Assembly: GCA_015060405.1 (NCBI GenBank)
Contig: SUYN01000001.1
Coordinates: 310,001-374,000, forward strand
Origin: Bacteroidales bacterium
GTDB taxonomy: Bacteria > Bacteroidota > Bacteroidia > Bacteroidales > UBA932
Direction of reading: 5' to 3'
DNA length: 64,000 bases
The translations under genes were made by a program, and so were the position numbers. Positions within the stretch are counted from its first letter, which is position 1, and each line of letters starts with the position of its first letter. Shown here piece after piece: positions 47,324-55,640 of this stretch. Under the pieces are notes generated by a model, which was not told the DNA's origin, made no database searches, and worked only from the letters and a program-made list of their open reading frames with translations.

Positions 47324-48952
47324 ATGAAAAGAGAAAATATGCTGATATGGGGCCTTGTCGTACTGTCTGCAGTCATGATGTCCGTGCCCTTCCTTATACC
47401 TCACACAGGCCCGCTGGCGCTGTTCGGACTCGTGCCTCTTCTGTGCATGGAAAGGATAGCTGACGCCCTGGGCAGGAAACGAATATGGATATACCACTAT
47501 TCTGCTTTCGTTCTCTGGAATGCGGCCACTACATTCTGGGTGTGCAATGCGACGACAGGAGGAGGGCTCTTCGCCATCTTCGCCAATGCCCTTCAGATGT
47601 CGCTGATCTTCGGACTTTTCAGGCTGAGCAAGAAGAAATTCCAGGGTACACTTCCATATATATTCCTGATGGTCAGCTGGATAGCCTGGGAAAGGTTCTA
47701 TTTTGACGCAGAGATCTCATGGCCATGGCTTGTACTCGGCAACTCTTTTGCACGCACCACAGGAGCCATCCAATGGTACGAAATCACCGGCACTCTCGGA
47801 GGCTCATTGTGGATATGGCTCTGCAACCTCGGCCTGTTCGGAATAATGACAGCCCTGTCGGACGGAACATGGAACACCTTCAACTGGAAGGCCAGGACAG
47901 CCGCCGTGGCAGGATATGTCCTCATACTCATCGGTCCGTTCATCGCCTCATCCGTCATAGGGAAGGAATACAAGGACTCGATGACGGCTCCTGAAGACCT
48001 CGAGGTACTGATAATCCAGCCGAATATAGACCCGTACAACAAGTTTCAGGCAATGACTCAGGAGCAGCAGGATGCCATACTTCTGTCCCAGGCAGAACAG
48101 GCTCTCGCATACAGGAAGGGCGACTCAACAGCCGCACCGCTCCTGATAGTGGCTCCTGAAACATTCACAAGCCCCGTGATTCCGGGCCAGTACGAGCGCA
48201 GCCGCACCTGGAGAAGGTTCACTTCCTTCCTGAAGGACTATCCTAATGTCAACATCCTGTTCGGAGCCTCGACATATGACTATATACAGTCACATAAGGC
48301 CCCGTCACACACCGCAAGGGATATGGGCGACAACATCTGGCTTGAGTCCCACAACTCCGCCATCATGACGGACGGAAGCGCAAGAACGGAGATCTTCCAT
48401 AAGAACAAGCTTGTGGTAGCCGTCGAGATGATGCCTTATCCGGCTATATTCGGAAAGATAGACGACTTTCTCGGAGGAGTCATGGGCAGGTGCGTCGGCC
48501 AGGGTGACATCAGCCTGCTGCATGTCAGGTCTACCGAAGGGGAAGAGGTGCCTGTCGGATGCGCCATCTGCTATGAATCCGTCTACGGCGAGTATTACAC
48601 GGATTACATCCGCAAGGGAGCGAGAGCCATGACGGTGATAACCAACGATGCATGGTGGGGGAACACACCTGGTTACAGGCAGCACCTCAGCTACTCGTCA
48701 TTAAGGGCGATCGAGACACGCCGCGCCATAGCCCGCTGCGCCAACACAGGCATTTCAGCCATCATATCTCCATCAGGAGAAATAATGCAGCCGACCCCCT
48801 GGTGGGAGCCGGCCGTGATAAAAGGAAATATTCCGCTTCGCGATGACGTCACCTTCTTTGTCGCACATGGGGACATTACAGGACGCATCTGCACTTTTCT
48901 TTTCATCCTTCTGCTTGCAGCACTTGGAGTGCGGTTCTGCACAAGGAAATAA
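47324..48952 (+). CDS. lnt: Apolipoprotein N-acyltransferase
   Basis: A 542-residue inner membrane enzyme that adds the third acyl chain to lipoproteins. The N-terminal half has several membrane helices. The nitrilase-like periplasmic domain (about 225-490) has the catalytic triad: Glu in VAPETFTSP, Lys in HKNKLVVAVE and Cys in GCAICYES. A final membrane helix follows (about 515-535). Normal length. It serves the many lipoproteins encoded in this window. It has its own promoter, divergent from LysE. Confidence 0.95.
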   Translation: MKRENMLIWGLVVLSAVMMSVPFLIPHTGPLALFGLVPLLCMERIADALGRKRIWIYHYSAFVLWNAATTFWVCNATTGGGLFAIFANALQMSLIFGLFRLSKKKFQGTLPYIFLMVSWIAWERFYFDAEISWPWLVLGNSFARTTGAIQWYEITGTLGGSLWIWLCNLGLFGIMTALSDGTWNTFNWKARTAAVAGYVLILIGPFIASSVIGKEYKDSMTAPEDLEVLIIQPNIDPYNKFQAMTQEQQDAILLSQAEQALAYRKGDSTAAPLLIVAPETFTSPVIPGQYERSRTWRRFTSFLKDYPNVNILFGASTYDYIQSHKAPSHTARDMGDNIWLESHNSAIMTDGSARTEIFHKNKLVVAVEMMPYPAIFGKIDDFLGGVMGRCVGQGDISLLHVRSTEGEEVPVGCAICYESVYGEYYTDYIRKGARAMTVITNDAWWGNTPGYRQHLSYSSLRAIETRRAIARCANTGISAIISPSGEIMQPTPWWEPAVIKGNIPLRDDVTFFVAHGDITGRICTFLFILLLAALGVRFCTRK

Positions 48953-48964
48953 GACGCTTGATCC

Positions 48965-51910
48965 TTAGCGTCTCGGTCCACCCATAGGGCCGCGAGGTCC
49001 GCCGTGTCCGCCACTCCCGCCACCGAATGTTCCGAAGCGGTAAGTGAGGGACAGGATGACATAGCGTCCGAGAGTGTTGTTCCTTGCCTCCATATGATAG
49101 TTCGAGGAGTCGGTCACAGAAAGGTTCTTTGACTGTCCGAGAATGTCATACGCCTTGAGAGCAAGAGTGAACTTGTTCTTGAAAAGAAGTTTGGTAATCT
49201 CCGCGTTAAGAATGAATTCGTCTTCCTGAGGAGTCGTGTAGCCGTTGTACCAATTGTAGTCAAGGTCAGCGATGAGGTTCAGACCTCCCGGAATCGTCCA
49301 GTTCATCGACCCCTCGACCTGGTTGTTCCAGGTCGCGTCGCGCTGACTGTTCTCCATTGTGTACCACGACTTCGACATCCTTGTTCTCCCGCCGACCGTG
49401 AGCTCGACGAAATCGTTCCTGTAAGTCAGACGAAGTCTCTGGGTGAGACTTGTTGTCTGGGTCTTGTTGGTAACGAAGAGGTCGCTCTCACCAAGATCAG
49501 GGAAATCCCGATTGAAGCGTTCATAGTTGAAAGTTGCAGCCTCCGCATCGTAGTACTGGTCAGAGTTCAACGAACCCTTTCCAATATACGAGGTAGACTG
49601 ATTGTAGCGGGCATTTGTCATTGAGAAGATCGAGAAACCTGAGGTTCCCAACGGTGAGTTCACCATTATTCGTCCGTCAACGGATCCTGTTCCGGGACCG
49701 TTCACAGGAATAGAGTACTGGACACCTGCAGGGTCATACCACTGTGCATTGGTAATGGCATTTTCCACCATGCTTCCGCCGAAACGTGCATGGACTGATG
49801 TAAAGGTCTCTCTGTTGGTATATCCATACATCAGACGCACGCTGTGGCTGAAGTAAGGGTCAAGGTTAGGATTACCTAACGAGATGTTCAATGGGTTCGA
49901 GTTGTCAGGCACAGGAAGGAGCTGCGAAGTCGAAGGCTGGGCAGAGCGGCCGAAATAGAAGAGTCTGATGTTAGAGTAATCAGAGAATTCATAGTTGAGC
50001 ATAGCCTGTGGCGACCAGTTCAGGACTTTGCTTCTGTATGGGTCATGTCCTGTGGTTTCGTTGTAGGTGTCGGTAGGGTTGGCCGAAGCACCGAGCTGTG
50101 CACGTACCTTTTCCTTCTGATAGCTGAAGTTCAATCCTGCACGCTGGGTGATGGAACGGTTGAGGATGCTGTTGGAATATCTCTCATCCGCGTACTCTCC
50201 GTCAGGATTGAAGATGAGCATACCGTTCTTGTCGAGCAGGTCCGTGCCGCTGTTGAATGTCTTTTTAGCAGAGACGTTCCTGTTCCAGCTGTACTGGTAG
50301 TTCACTTCCATGAAGAACACGTCGGTCAGAGGTTCTGTGTAGACTACCCTTCCGCTCATTGACGAACTTCTGGAATTCTGATCGAATCTCTGGTTGATAG
50401 GAGTAGATGTCCAGTCTGATGCCGGAGTCTCCTTCACCTCTGTAAGAGACTGGTTGAATCCGAAGAGTTCATTATTGCTGAAGCTGTAGCGGATGTTTGC
50501 AGATATTGTTCTTCCCGGCTTTCCAAGACGCTGTCTGAAAAGGAAGAAGCCGCTTGTTGACCAGTTGTTGTTGTCTCCGAGGTTGCTTGTATATCCTCGG
50601 TTTGTGGAATCACGTACGTCACCCGTTTCCGTGTAGGTCTGGAAGTTTGAGAACTGGTTGAAGGAGCCTGATCCGAAGTTCACCTGAGGCTCGAAGATGA
50701 TGGATGTATTCTCCGAGAACTCGTGTTCGAGACGCATTCCGAAACGGTGGCCCTGCGATCTTGTGGTGTTGATTCCCTGCTCGTCATTCAGAAGCCTGCT
50801 TCCGTTGTCAAGGTAGGTTATCTTCGAGCTCTCCTCCTGCACATCATTGACAGAGCCGTTATAGAGGTAGTTGCTTCCGAGCTCCATCTTGTCATCGAAC
50901 AGAGTAAAGGCGCCGTTGAGTCCGCCCATCCATGAGGTCGTGATGCCGTTGCGGCCGCCCCAGCCGCCCATTCCGCGGCCCATTCCACCGCCACCTCCGC
51001 GCATGCCCTGCATCATGCTGCCGGCCATGTCGTTGAAGCCACGGTTATTGGTGTTGTTGGCATTAAGGATCACACTGATCTGGCTCTTGTCAGTAAAGCG
51101 TCCGACCATCGCAGCAGTCTGGAACCGGGGGTCTGTCATGTCCGAGCCGGCACCGGGGATGTCTGATCCGCCACCTGCCATGGCGTTACCGAACCAGCCC
51201 TGCATCATTCCGGGACGGAGCGAGAGGTCGATTATGGTCTCCTCCTCACCGTCATCGATACCGGTGAACTGTGCCTGTTCCGACTTCTTCTCCACGACCT
51301 TCACCTTCTCCACAAGCTTTGCAGGAATGTTCTTGGATGCAAGCTGAGGGTCGTCAAGGAAGAAGGTCTTTCCGTCGATGGTGATCTTCTTGATGGTCTC
51401 ACCGTTGGCTGTTATGGATCCGTCAGACTCCACCTCGACTCCCGGGAGCTTCTTGAGGAGTTCCTCCAGCATGTCATTGTCGGATGTCTTGAAAGAAGAG
51501 GCAGTATACTCGATGGTATCCTTCTTCACTATGATCGGATTACCTACTGCTGACACGCTGGCCGCGTCCAGCACCTTCACATCCTCCGCCATCTTTATCT
51601 CCCCGAGATTGAGGTTCTTCTCCACGACGATTTCCTTCTCGTATGTCTTGTAACCCATTATCTCAGCCTTGAAGGTATAGGTTCCCTTCTTCACCTTGGT
51701 TATTGCAGCATTTCCCTCGGAATCAGTCAGGACATACTTTACAGCTGTCGTCTCCCCTTTCACCGTCAGGGATGCAGTTGCAAACGATACAGGCTCGGCG
51801 GTCTTCTCGTCGACAAGTCTGAGCTTTACAGAGAAAGAGCCCTGGGCGAAAGCCACTGTGGCCATGAAAAAGGCGGTAAGGGAAAGAAAATACTTCAATA
51901 AACGTGACAT
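48965..51910 (-). CDS. TonB-dependent receptor-like outer membrane protein
   Basis: A 981-residue protein with a signal peptide to VAFAQ. A carboxypeptidase-like regulatory domain (about 25-105, MGYKTYEKEIVVEK) is followed by a plug-like domain (LKKLPGVEVESDGSITANG, KTFFLDDPQLASKN). The rest is a large beta barrel of the outer membrane beta-barrel family 3 type. Glycine- and methionine-rich loops (about 300-330, MRGGGGGMGRGMGGW) and a Gly/Arg/Pro tail at the very end are unusual, as barrels of this group normally end in an aromatic residue. There is no SusD partner. The ligand is unknown. A terminator separates it from serS-ruvC. Confidence 0.88.
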   Translation of the reverse strand: MSRLLKYFLSLTAFFMATVAFAQGSFSVKLRLVDEKTAEPVSFATASLTVKGETTAVKYVLTDSEGNAAITKVKKGTYTFKAEIMGYKTYEKEIVVEKNLNLGEIKMAEDVKVLDAASVSAVGNPIIVKKDTIEYTASSFKTSDNDMLEELLKKLPGVEVESDGSITANGETIKKITIDGKTFFLDDPQLASKNIPAKLVEKVKVVEKKSEQAQFTGIDDGEEETIIDLSLRPGMMQGWFGNAMAGGGSDIPGAGSDMTDPRFQTAAMVGRFTDKSQISVILNANNTNNRGFNDMAGSMMQGMRGGGGGMGRGMGGWGGRNGITTSWMGGLNGAFTLFDDKMELGSNYLYNGSVNDVQEESSKITYLDNGSRLLNDEQGINTTRSQGHRFGMRLEHEFSENTSIIFEPQVNFGSGSFNQFSNFQTYTETGDVRDSTNRGYTSNLGDNNNWSTSGFFLFRQRLGKPGRTISANIRYSFSNNELFGFNQSLTEVKETPASDWTSTPINQRFDQNSRSSSMSGRVVYTEPLTDVFFMEVNYQYSWNRNVSAKKTFNSGTDLLDKNGMLIFNPDGEYADERYSNSILNRSITQRAGLNFSYQKEKVRAQLGASANPTDTYNETTGHDPYRSKVLNWSPQAMLNYEFSDYSNIRLFYFGRSAQPSTSQLLPVPDNSNPLNISLGNPNLDPYFSHSVRLMYGYTNRETFTSVHARFGGSMVENAITNAQWYDPAGVQYSIPVNGPGTGSVDGRIMVNSPLGTSGFSIFSMTNARYNQSTSYIGKGSLNSDQYYDAEAATFNYERFNRDFPDLGESDLFVTNKTQTTSLTQRLRLTYRNDFVELTVGGRTRMSKSWYTMENSQRDATWNNQVEGSMNWTIPGGLNLIADLDYNWYNGYTTPQEDEFILNAEITKLLFKNKFTLALKAYDILGQSKNLSVTDSSNYHMEARNNTLGRYVILSLTYRFGTFGGGSGGHGGPRGPMGGPRR

Positions 51911-51946
51911 GTGTTCAGTTCTGGTATTACTTAATTATCATAAAGA

Positions 51947-51972
51947 AAGGCTGGATGCACATATCCAACCTT
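51947..51972 (-). terminator. Terminator of the serS-ruvC operon
   Basis: On the minus strand AAGGTTGGAT pairs with ATCCAGCCTT (10 bp, one G-U) around a 6-base loop, followed by TCTTTATG. It lies 50 bases after the ruvC stop and before the receptor gene. Confidence 0.7.
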
Positions 51973-52021
51973 ATAACGCACCTTTAGACACGAAGAGTCA
52001 TAAAAGGTTTAACGACGACGG

Positions 52022-52579
52022 CTATTTTTTTATCCTGTCCGGATTATTTTCCAGGAACTTCTTCCAATCTGACTTTCCGCCTGTGACAGCAAGAGGACTG
52101 GACATCTGATAGTGATGACACAAAGCTATAGCCAGGGCATCTGTGGCATCCAGGAATTTCGGGTCCAGATCCACCCTGAGTGTCTTCTGCAGCATCATTG
52201 CGACCTGTTCCTTCGAAGCGGCTCCATTGCCGCATATGGCTATCTTGGCCTTTCTCGGCGCATACTCCGCCACGGGCAGGCCGTGCATCACGGCTGCAGT
52301 TATTGCGGCGCCCTGCGCCCTGCCGAGCTTGAGCACCACCTGGACATTCTTGCCGTAGAACGGAGACTCGACAGCAAGCTCGTCAGGATGCCAGGTCCCG
52401 ATGAGTTCGTTGACTCCGGCGAAGATGTTGGCCAGTTTCTCGAAAGGCTCCTTGATCTTCCTCAGGTCGAAGACTCCCATATCGACATAGTGTGGACCTT
52501 TGGAGTCCACACTTATGATTCCGTAACCAAGGATATTGGTTCCCGGGTCAATGCCTAATATGGTCTTGCTGCCACCCAT
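52022..52579 (-). CDS. ruvC: Holliday junction resolvase RuvC
   Basis: A 185-residue endonuclease that cuts Holliday junctions with RuvAB. The catalytic acidic residues are visible: Asp11 in GIDPGT, Glu71 in AVESPFYGKN, and Asp144/Asp147 in DATDALAIALCHH. Length is usual with a short basic tail. It starts 5 bases after serS and is cotranscribed with it. Confidence 0.96.
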   Translation of the reverse strand: MGGSKTILGIDPGTNILGYGIISVDSKGPHYVDMGVFDLRKIKEPFEKLANIFAGVNELIGTWHPDELAVESPFYGKNVQVVLKLGRAQGAAITAAVMHGLPVAEYAPRKAKIAICGNGAASKEQVAMMLQKTLRVDLDPKFLDATDALAIALCHHYQMSSPLAVTGGKSDWKKFLENNPDRIKK

Positions 52580-52584
52580 CCGGA

Positions 52585-53856
52585 CTAGTCGATGAAGTCG
52601 AATCCGGTGTAAGGGCGGAGGACTTCAGGAATTTCGATCCTGTCACCCTTCTGATTGTTCTCCAGAAGAGCCGCCACCACGCGTGGAAGAGCAAGCGAGC
52701 TTCCGTTGAGGGTGTGTGCAAGCTGGATCTTTCCGTCAGCATCCTTATATCTGAGCTTCAGACGGTTTGCCTGATATGACTCGAAGTTTGAGACTGAAGA
52801 GATCTCAAGCCAGCGGCCCTGCGCTGCAGAGTATACCTCAAAGTCGTATGTGATTGCAGAAGTGAAGCTCATGTCGCCACCGCAGAGACGGAGGATCCTG
52901 TAAGGAAGTCCGAGGCTTGAGACAAGCTTCTCCACATGAGCGATCATGTCATCCAGAGCAGCATATGAATCTTCCGGCTTCTCGATGCGTACGATCTCGA
53001 CCTTGTCGAACTGATGAAGTCTGTTGAGTCCGCGTACATCCTTGCCGTATGACCCTGCCTCACGACGGAAGCATGGAGTGTATGCTGTCATCTTCACAGG
53101 GAAGTCGTTGTTTCCAAGGATGACATCACGATAGATGTTTGTGACAGGCACCTCAGCTGTAGGAACGAGGTAGAAATTATCCATTGTCGCATGGTACATC
53201 TGGCCCTCCTTGTCAGGAAGCTGGCCTGTGCCGAAACCGGAAGCTTCGTTCACCATCACCGGCGGTTCCACCTCGAGGTAGCCCACTTCTGTGTTCATAT
53301 CCAGGAAATAGTTGATCAGGGCTCTCTGGAGTCTCGCACCCTTTCCCTTATACACAGGGAAACCTGCACCTGTAAGCTTTACGCCAAGGTCGAAGTCGAT
53401 GATGTCGTATTTCTTCGCAAGCTCCCAGTGAGGAAGGTTGTTCTCACCCAGCTCCGGAATCTCGTTTCCGCTTCTCACCACGACATTATCCTCTGCGCCC
53501 TTTCCGAGAGGGACCTGGTCACAAGGGATGTTAGGCAGGAGCACGAGGAGAGAATTAAGTTCCGAGTTGTTCTCTTCCGACTTCTTCTCGATTTCGCCCG
53601 AGCGTGCCTTGAGAGCAGCGACCTCAGCCTTCACGGCATCAGCCTCTTCTCTCCTGCCTTCCTTCATCAGGCCGCCGATCTGAGCCGCCTTCTTCTTCTG
53701 TTCTGACAGACAGCCATCCAGCTCTGTCTGAAGAGCACGTCTGTTCTGATCGAGAACATTGATCTTCTCAACGATCTCTTTTGCATCGAAATTCTTGACT
53801 GCAAGTTTCGAAATCACAAACTCCGGATTCTCACGGAGAAGTTTGAGTGTCAACAT
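52585..53856 (-). CDS. serS: Seryl-tRNA synthetase
   Basis: A 423-residue class II synthetase that charges tRNA-Ser. The N-terminal coiled-coil arm (about 30-105) binds the tRNA. Class II motif 2 lies around PCFRREAGSYGKDVRGLNRLHQF, and motif 3 near the end in HTLNGSSLALPRVVAALLENNQ. Usual length. No T-box is expected in this phylum and none was seen. Confidence 0.97.
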   Translation of the reverse strand: MLTLKLLRENPEFVISKLAVKNFDAKEIVEKINVLDQNRRALQTELDGCLSEQKKKAAQIGGLMKEGRREEADAVKAEVAALKARSGEIEKKSEENNSELNSLLVLLPNIPCDQVPLGKGAEDNVVVRSGNEIPELGENNLPHWELAKKYDIIDFDLGVKLTGAGFPVYKGKGARLQRALINYFLDMNTEVGYLEVEPPVMVNEASGFGTGQLPDKEGQMYHATMDNFYLVPTAEVPVTNIYRDVILGNNDFPVKMTAYTPCFRREAGSYGKDVRGLNRLHQFDKVEIVRIEKPEDSYAALDDMIAHVEKLVSSLGLPYRILRLCGGDMSFTSAITYDFEVYSAAQGRWLEISSVSNFESYQANRLKLRYKDADGKIQLAHTLNGSSLALPRVVAALLENNQKGDRIEIPEVLRPYTGFDFID

Positions 53857-53911
53857 AATATATCTGTTTATGAAACTGTTTCTTAATCATGTGCTGAAGT
53901 TAAAAACAAAG

Positions 53912-53943
53912 GATTGCAAACCAACCCGGGCTTACAATCCTCT
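53912..53943 (-). terminator. Terminator of the L21-L27 operon
   Basis: AGGATTG (53912-53918) pairs with CAATCCT (53937-53943). On the minus strand the T-rich TTTGTTTTTAAC follows. It lies 25 bases beyond the L27 stop. Confidence 0.65.
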
Positions 53944-53967
53944 ATCTTTTCTTCCAAATCCCGAGTC

Positions 53968-54228
53968 TTAGTTCTCAAAAGGAACTACCGAAACATAGGA
54001 CTTGTTGTCAGCTTTCTTACGGAAACTAACCTTACCATCGATCAAAGCGTAAAGAGTGTGGTCCTTACCCATACCTACATTGAGTCCTGGGTTGTGAACA
54101 GTACCTCTCTGACGAACGAGGATGTTACCTGCCTTTACCACCTGATCACCGAATTTCTTGATACCGAGTCGTTTGCTATGTGACTCACGACCGTTCTTGG
54201 AACTACCGACGCCTTTTTTATGTGCCAT
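53968..54228 (-). CDS. rpmA: Ribosomal protein bL27
   Basis: An 86-residue 50S protein that reaches the peptidyl transferase centre with its N terminus ([21 protein letters not shown]). The [22 protein letters not shown] part is typical. There is no N-terminal extension to be cleaved as in Firmicutes. It is second in the L21-L27 operon, preceded by an unusually good Shine-Dalgarno-like sequence. Confidence 0.97.
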   Translation of the reverse strand: MAHKKGVGSSKNGRESHSKRLGIKKFGDQVVKAGNILVRQRGTVHNPGLNVGMGKDHTLYALIDGKVSFRKKADNKSYVSVVPFEN

Positions 54229-54235
54229 AATCTAT

Positions 54236-54243
54236 TCCTCCTC
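54236..54243 (-). promoter_or_regulatory. Shine-Dalgarno-like site before bL27
   Basis: The minus strand reads GAGGAGGA, 7 bases before the ATG. Such sequences are rare in Bacteroidota, where initiation mostly relies on A-rich leaders. Confidence 0.55.
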
Positions 54244-54249
54244 AATTAA

Positions 54250-54582
54250 TTAAGCGATCGCATTGATCTGAAGTTTTGTAAAATACTGACGGTGACCGTT
54301 CATCTTCTGATAACCTTTGCGACGTTTCTTCTTGAAAACGAGGACCTTGTCGCCCTTCATTCCGTCGTTAACGCCTCTCTCGGCTCTTCCGAGAACTGTT
54401 GCTGTCACCTTTGCTCCTTCAATGTAAGGTGCACCTACTTTCACTGCTCCGTCCTCATCGATAAGAAGTACCTTGTCGAACTCGACTGCAGCTCCCTTCT
54501 CATCCGCAAGGCGGTGTACGAAGATTTCCATACCAGCCTCTACCTTGAACTGCTGGCCTGCAATTTCTACGATTGCGTACAT
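54250..54582 (-). CDS. rplU: Ribosomal protein bL21
   Basis: A 110-residue 50S protein ([17 protein letters not shown] start, typical [20 protein letters not shown] segment that binds 23S rRNA). First gene of the L21-L27 operon, starting after an A-rich leader without Shine-Dalgarno. The leader contains the inverted repeat AAAACTT/AAGTTTT close to the start and a GC-rich palindromic GCGGCCGC stretch at about 54620, which could be an autoregulatory RNA. Confidence 0.97.
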   Translation of the reverse strand: MYAIVEIAGQQFKVEAGMEIFVHRLADEKGAAVEFDKVLLIDEDGAVKVGAPYIEGAKVTATVLGRAERGVNDGMKGDKVLVFKKKRRKGYQKMNGHRQYFTKLQINAIA

Positions 54583-54685
54583 AAAAACTTAAAAATTATT
54601 AAAAGTTTTAGACTGCAAGCGGCCGCCGTGCGACTCTTTCACAATATTGCTTGACAATCTCTACAAATTATCTTCTCAATATGAA

Positions 54686-54880
54686 TTACTGCTCGTCCTG
54701 AAGCTGCATGTGCTGAACGTAGATCGCTTTCTGCATCTGCATTCTCTTCTTCACTGACGGCTTTACAAAGTTCTTTCTTGCGCGAAGCTCACGGATTGCA
54801 CCTGTCTTCTCGAATTTTCTCTTGAACTTCTTGAGGGCCTTCTCGATGCTCTCACCATCCTTTACCGGTACTATAATCAT
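54686..54880 (-). CDS. rpsU: Ribosomal protein bS21
   Basis: A 64-residue 30S protein. It begins MIIVPVKDGESIEKALKKFK and has the RKNFVKPSVKKRMQMQKAIY segment. In Bacteroidota, bS21 helps hide the 16S anti-Shine-Dalgarno sequence. Here the gene has a perfect Shine-Dalgarno sequence, which fits autoregulation: when bS21 is scarce, the free anti-SD can recognise this mRNA. It has its own consensus promoter at 54913-54942. Confidence 0.96.
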   Translation of the reverse strand: MIIVPVKDGESIEKALKKFKRKFEKTGAIRELRARKNFVKPSVKKRMQMQKAIYVQHMQLQDEQ

Positions 54881-54887
54881 GCTTAAA

Positions 54888-54898
54888 TCACCTCCTTT
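54888..54898 (-). promoter_or_regulatory. Strong Shine-Dalgarno of rpsU
   Basis: The minus strand reads AAAGGAGGTGA, complementary to the 16S 3' end, 7 bases before the ATG at 54880. It is the strongest such site in the window and probably serves bS21-dependent control. Confidence 0.85.
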
Positions 54899-54912
54899 TC
54901 ATTATAGGGCTG

Positions 54913-54942
54913 CAAAGATAAGCATATTATTTTGATTTCAAA
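54913..54942 (-). promoter_or_regulatory. Promoter of rpsU
   Basis: Minus strand TTTTG (54939-54942 and adjacent) and TATCTTTG (54913-54920) about 18 bases apart. The -33 element lies inside the end of the sirtuin gene. Confidence 0.7.
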
Positions 54943-55640
54943 ATATTTTTGAACACTTCCATACCATTGGTAGCCACATCTTTAATATGTGTGATGCGTC
55001 CATCGCGCACAGGCACGTCCTTCGGGTCTATTATATATATAGGAGCTGAAGACTTCGCATATCTGTATAGTCCTGCCGCAGGATAGACCTGGAGGGATGT
55101 TCCCACGATCAGAAGTATGTCGGCAGCCTCGACCGCATCTATCGCCTTCTCTATCTTCGGGACGGCCTCCCCGAACCACACGATGTGCGGCCTGAGCTGT
55201 GCTCCTCCGGGGGCGAGGTCGCCGAGATGGATCTCATCCGTACCGATGTCGAACACGGACTCCTCGGAATATCCGTCAGCATCGTTGCAGCGGTCCTCCG
55301 GACGCACCTTGGTCAGTTCTCCATGAAGATGGATGATCCTTGTGCTTCCGGCCCTCTCATGAAGATTGTCCACATTCTGTGTGACCACAGTCACATCGTA
55401 TTCCTCCTCGAGAGAGGCTATCGCGATATGCGCTGCATTAGGCTTCACGTGTGCAAGCTGCGCCCTGCGGGCATTATAGAATTCAAGCACAAGGGCCGGA
55501 TCCCTGTACCAGCCTTCTATCGAGGCCACATCCTCCACCTTATAGTTCTCCCAAAGTCCGTTGCTGTCACGGAATGTGCTCACTCCGCTCTCTGCGCTGA
55601 CCCCGGCACCGGTCAGCACCACTATCTTCTTACGTTTCAT
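54927..55640 (-). CDS. cobB: Sirtuin-type NAD-dependent deacylase
   Basis: A 237-residue class III sirtuin that removes acetyl or succinyl groups from lysines using NAD. NAD-binding motifs are GAGVSAESGVSTFRD and TQNVDNLH, and the catalytic His is in HLHGELT. YNARR in LEFYNARRAQL contains the Tyr/Arg pair that binds succinyl groups in CobB/SIRT5. The zinc-binding CxxC pairs are missing (a single Cys in EDRCND), which I recall as usual for Bacteroidota members. It overlaps the ATPase stop by four bases (55637-55640), so the two are coupled. Confidence 0.93.
   Translation of the reverse strand: MKRKKIVVLTGAGVSAESGVSTFRDSNGLWENYKVEDVASIEGWYRDPALVLEFYNARRAQLAHVKPNAAHIAIASLEEEYDVTVVTQNVDNLHERAGSTRIIHLHGELTKVRPEDRCNDADGYSEESVFDIGTDEIHLGDLAPGGAQLRPHIVWFGEAVPKIEKAIDAVEAADILLIVGTSLQVYPAAGLYRYAKSSAPIYIIDPKDVPVRDGRITHIKDVATNGMEVFKNILKSK

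Noticed and set aside
54583..54685. Known ribosomal leader or riboswitch before bL21
   Set aside because: A GC-rich palindrome and an A/T inverted repeat are present, but pairing is imperfect and I cannot match a named RNA family, so only a note is given with the gene.
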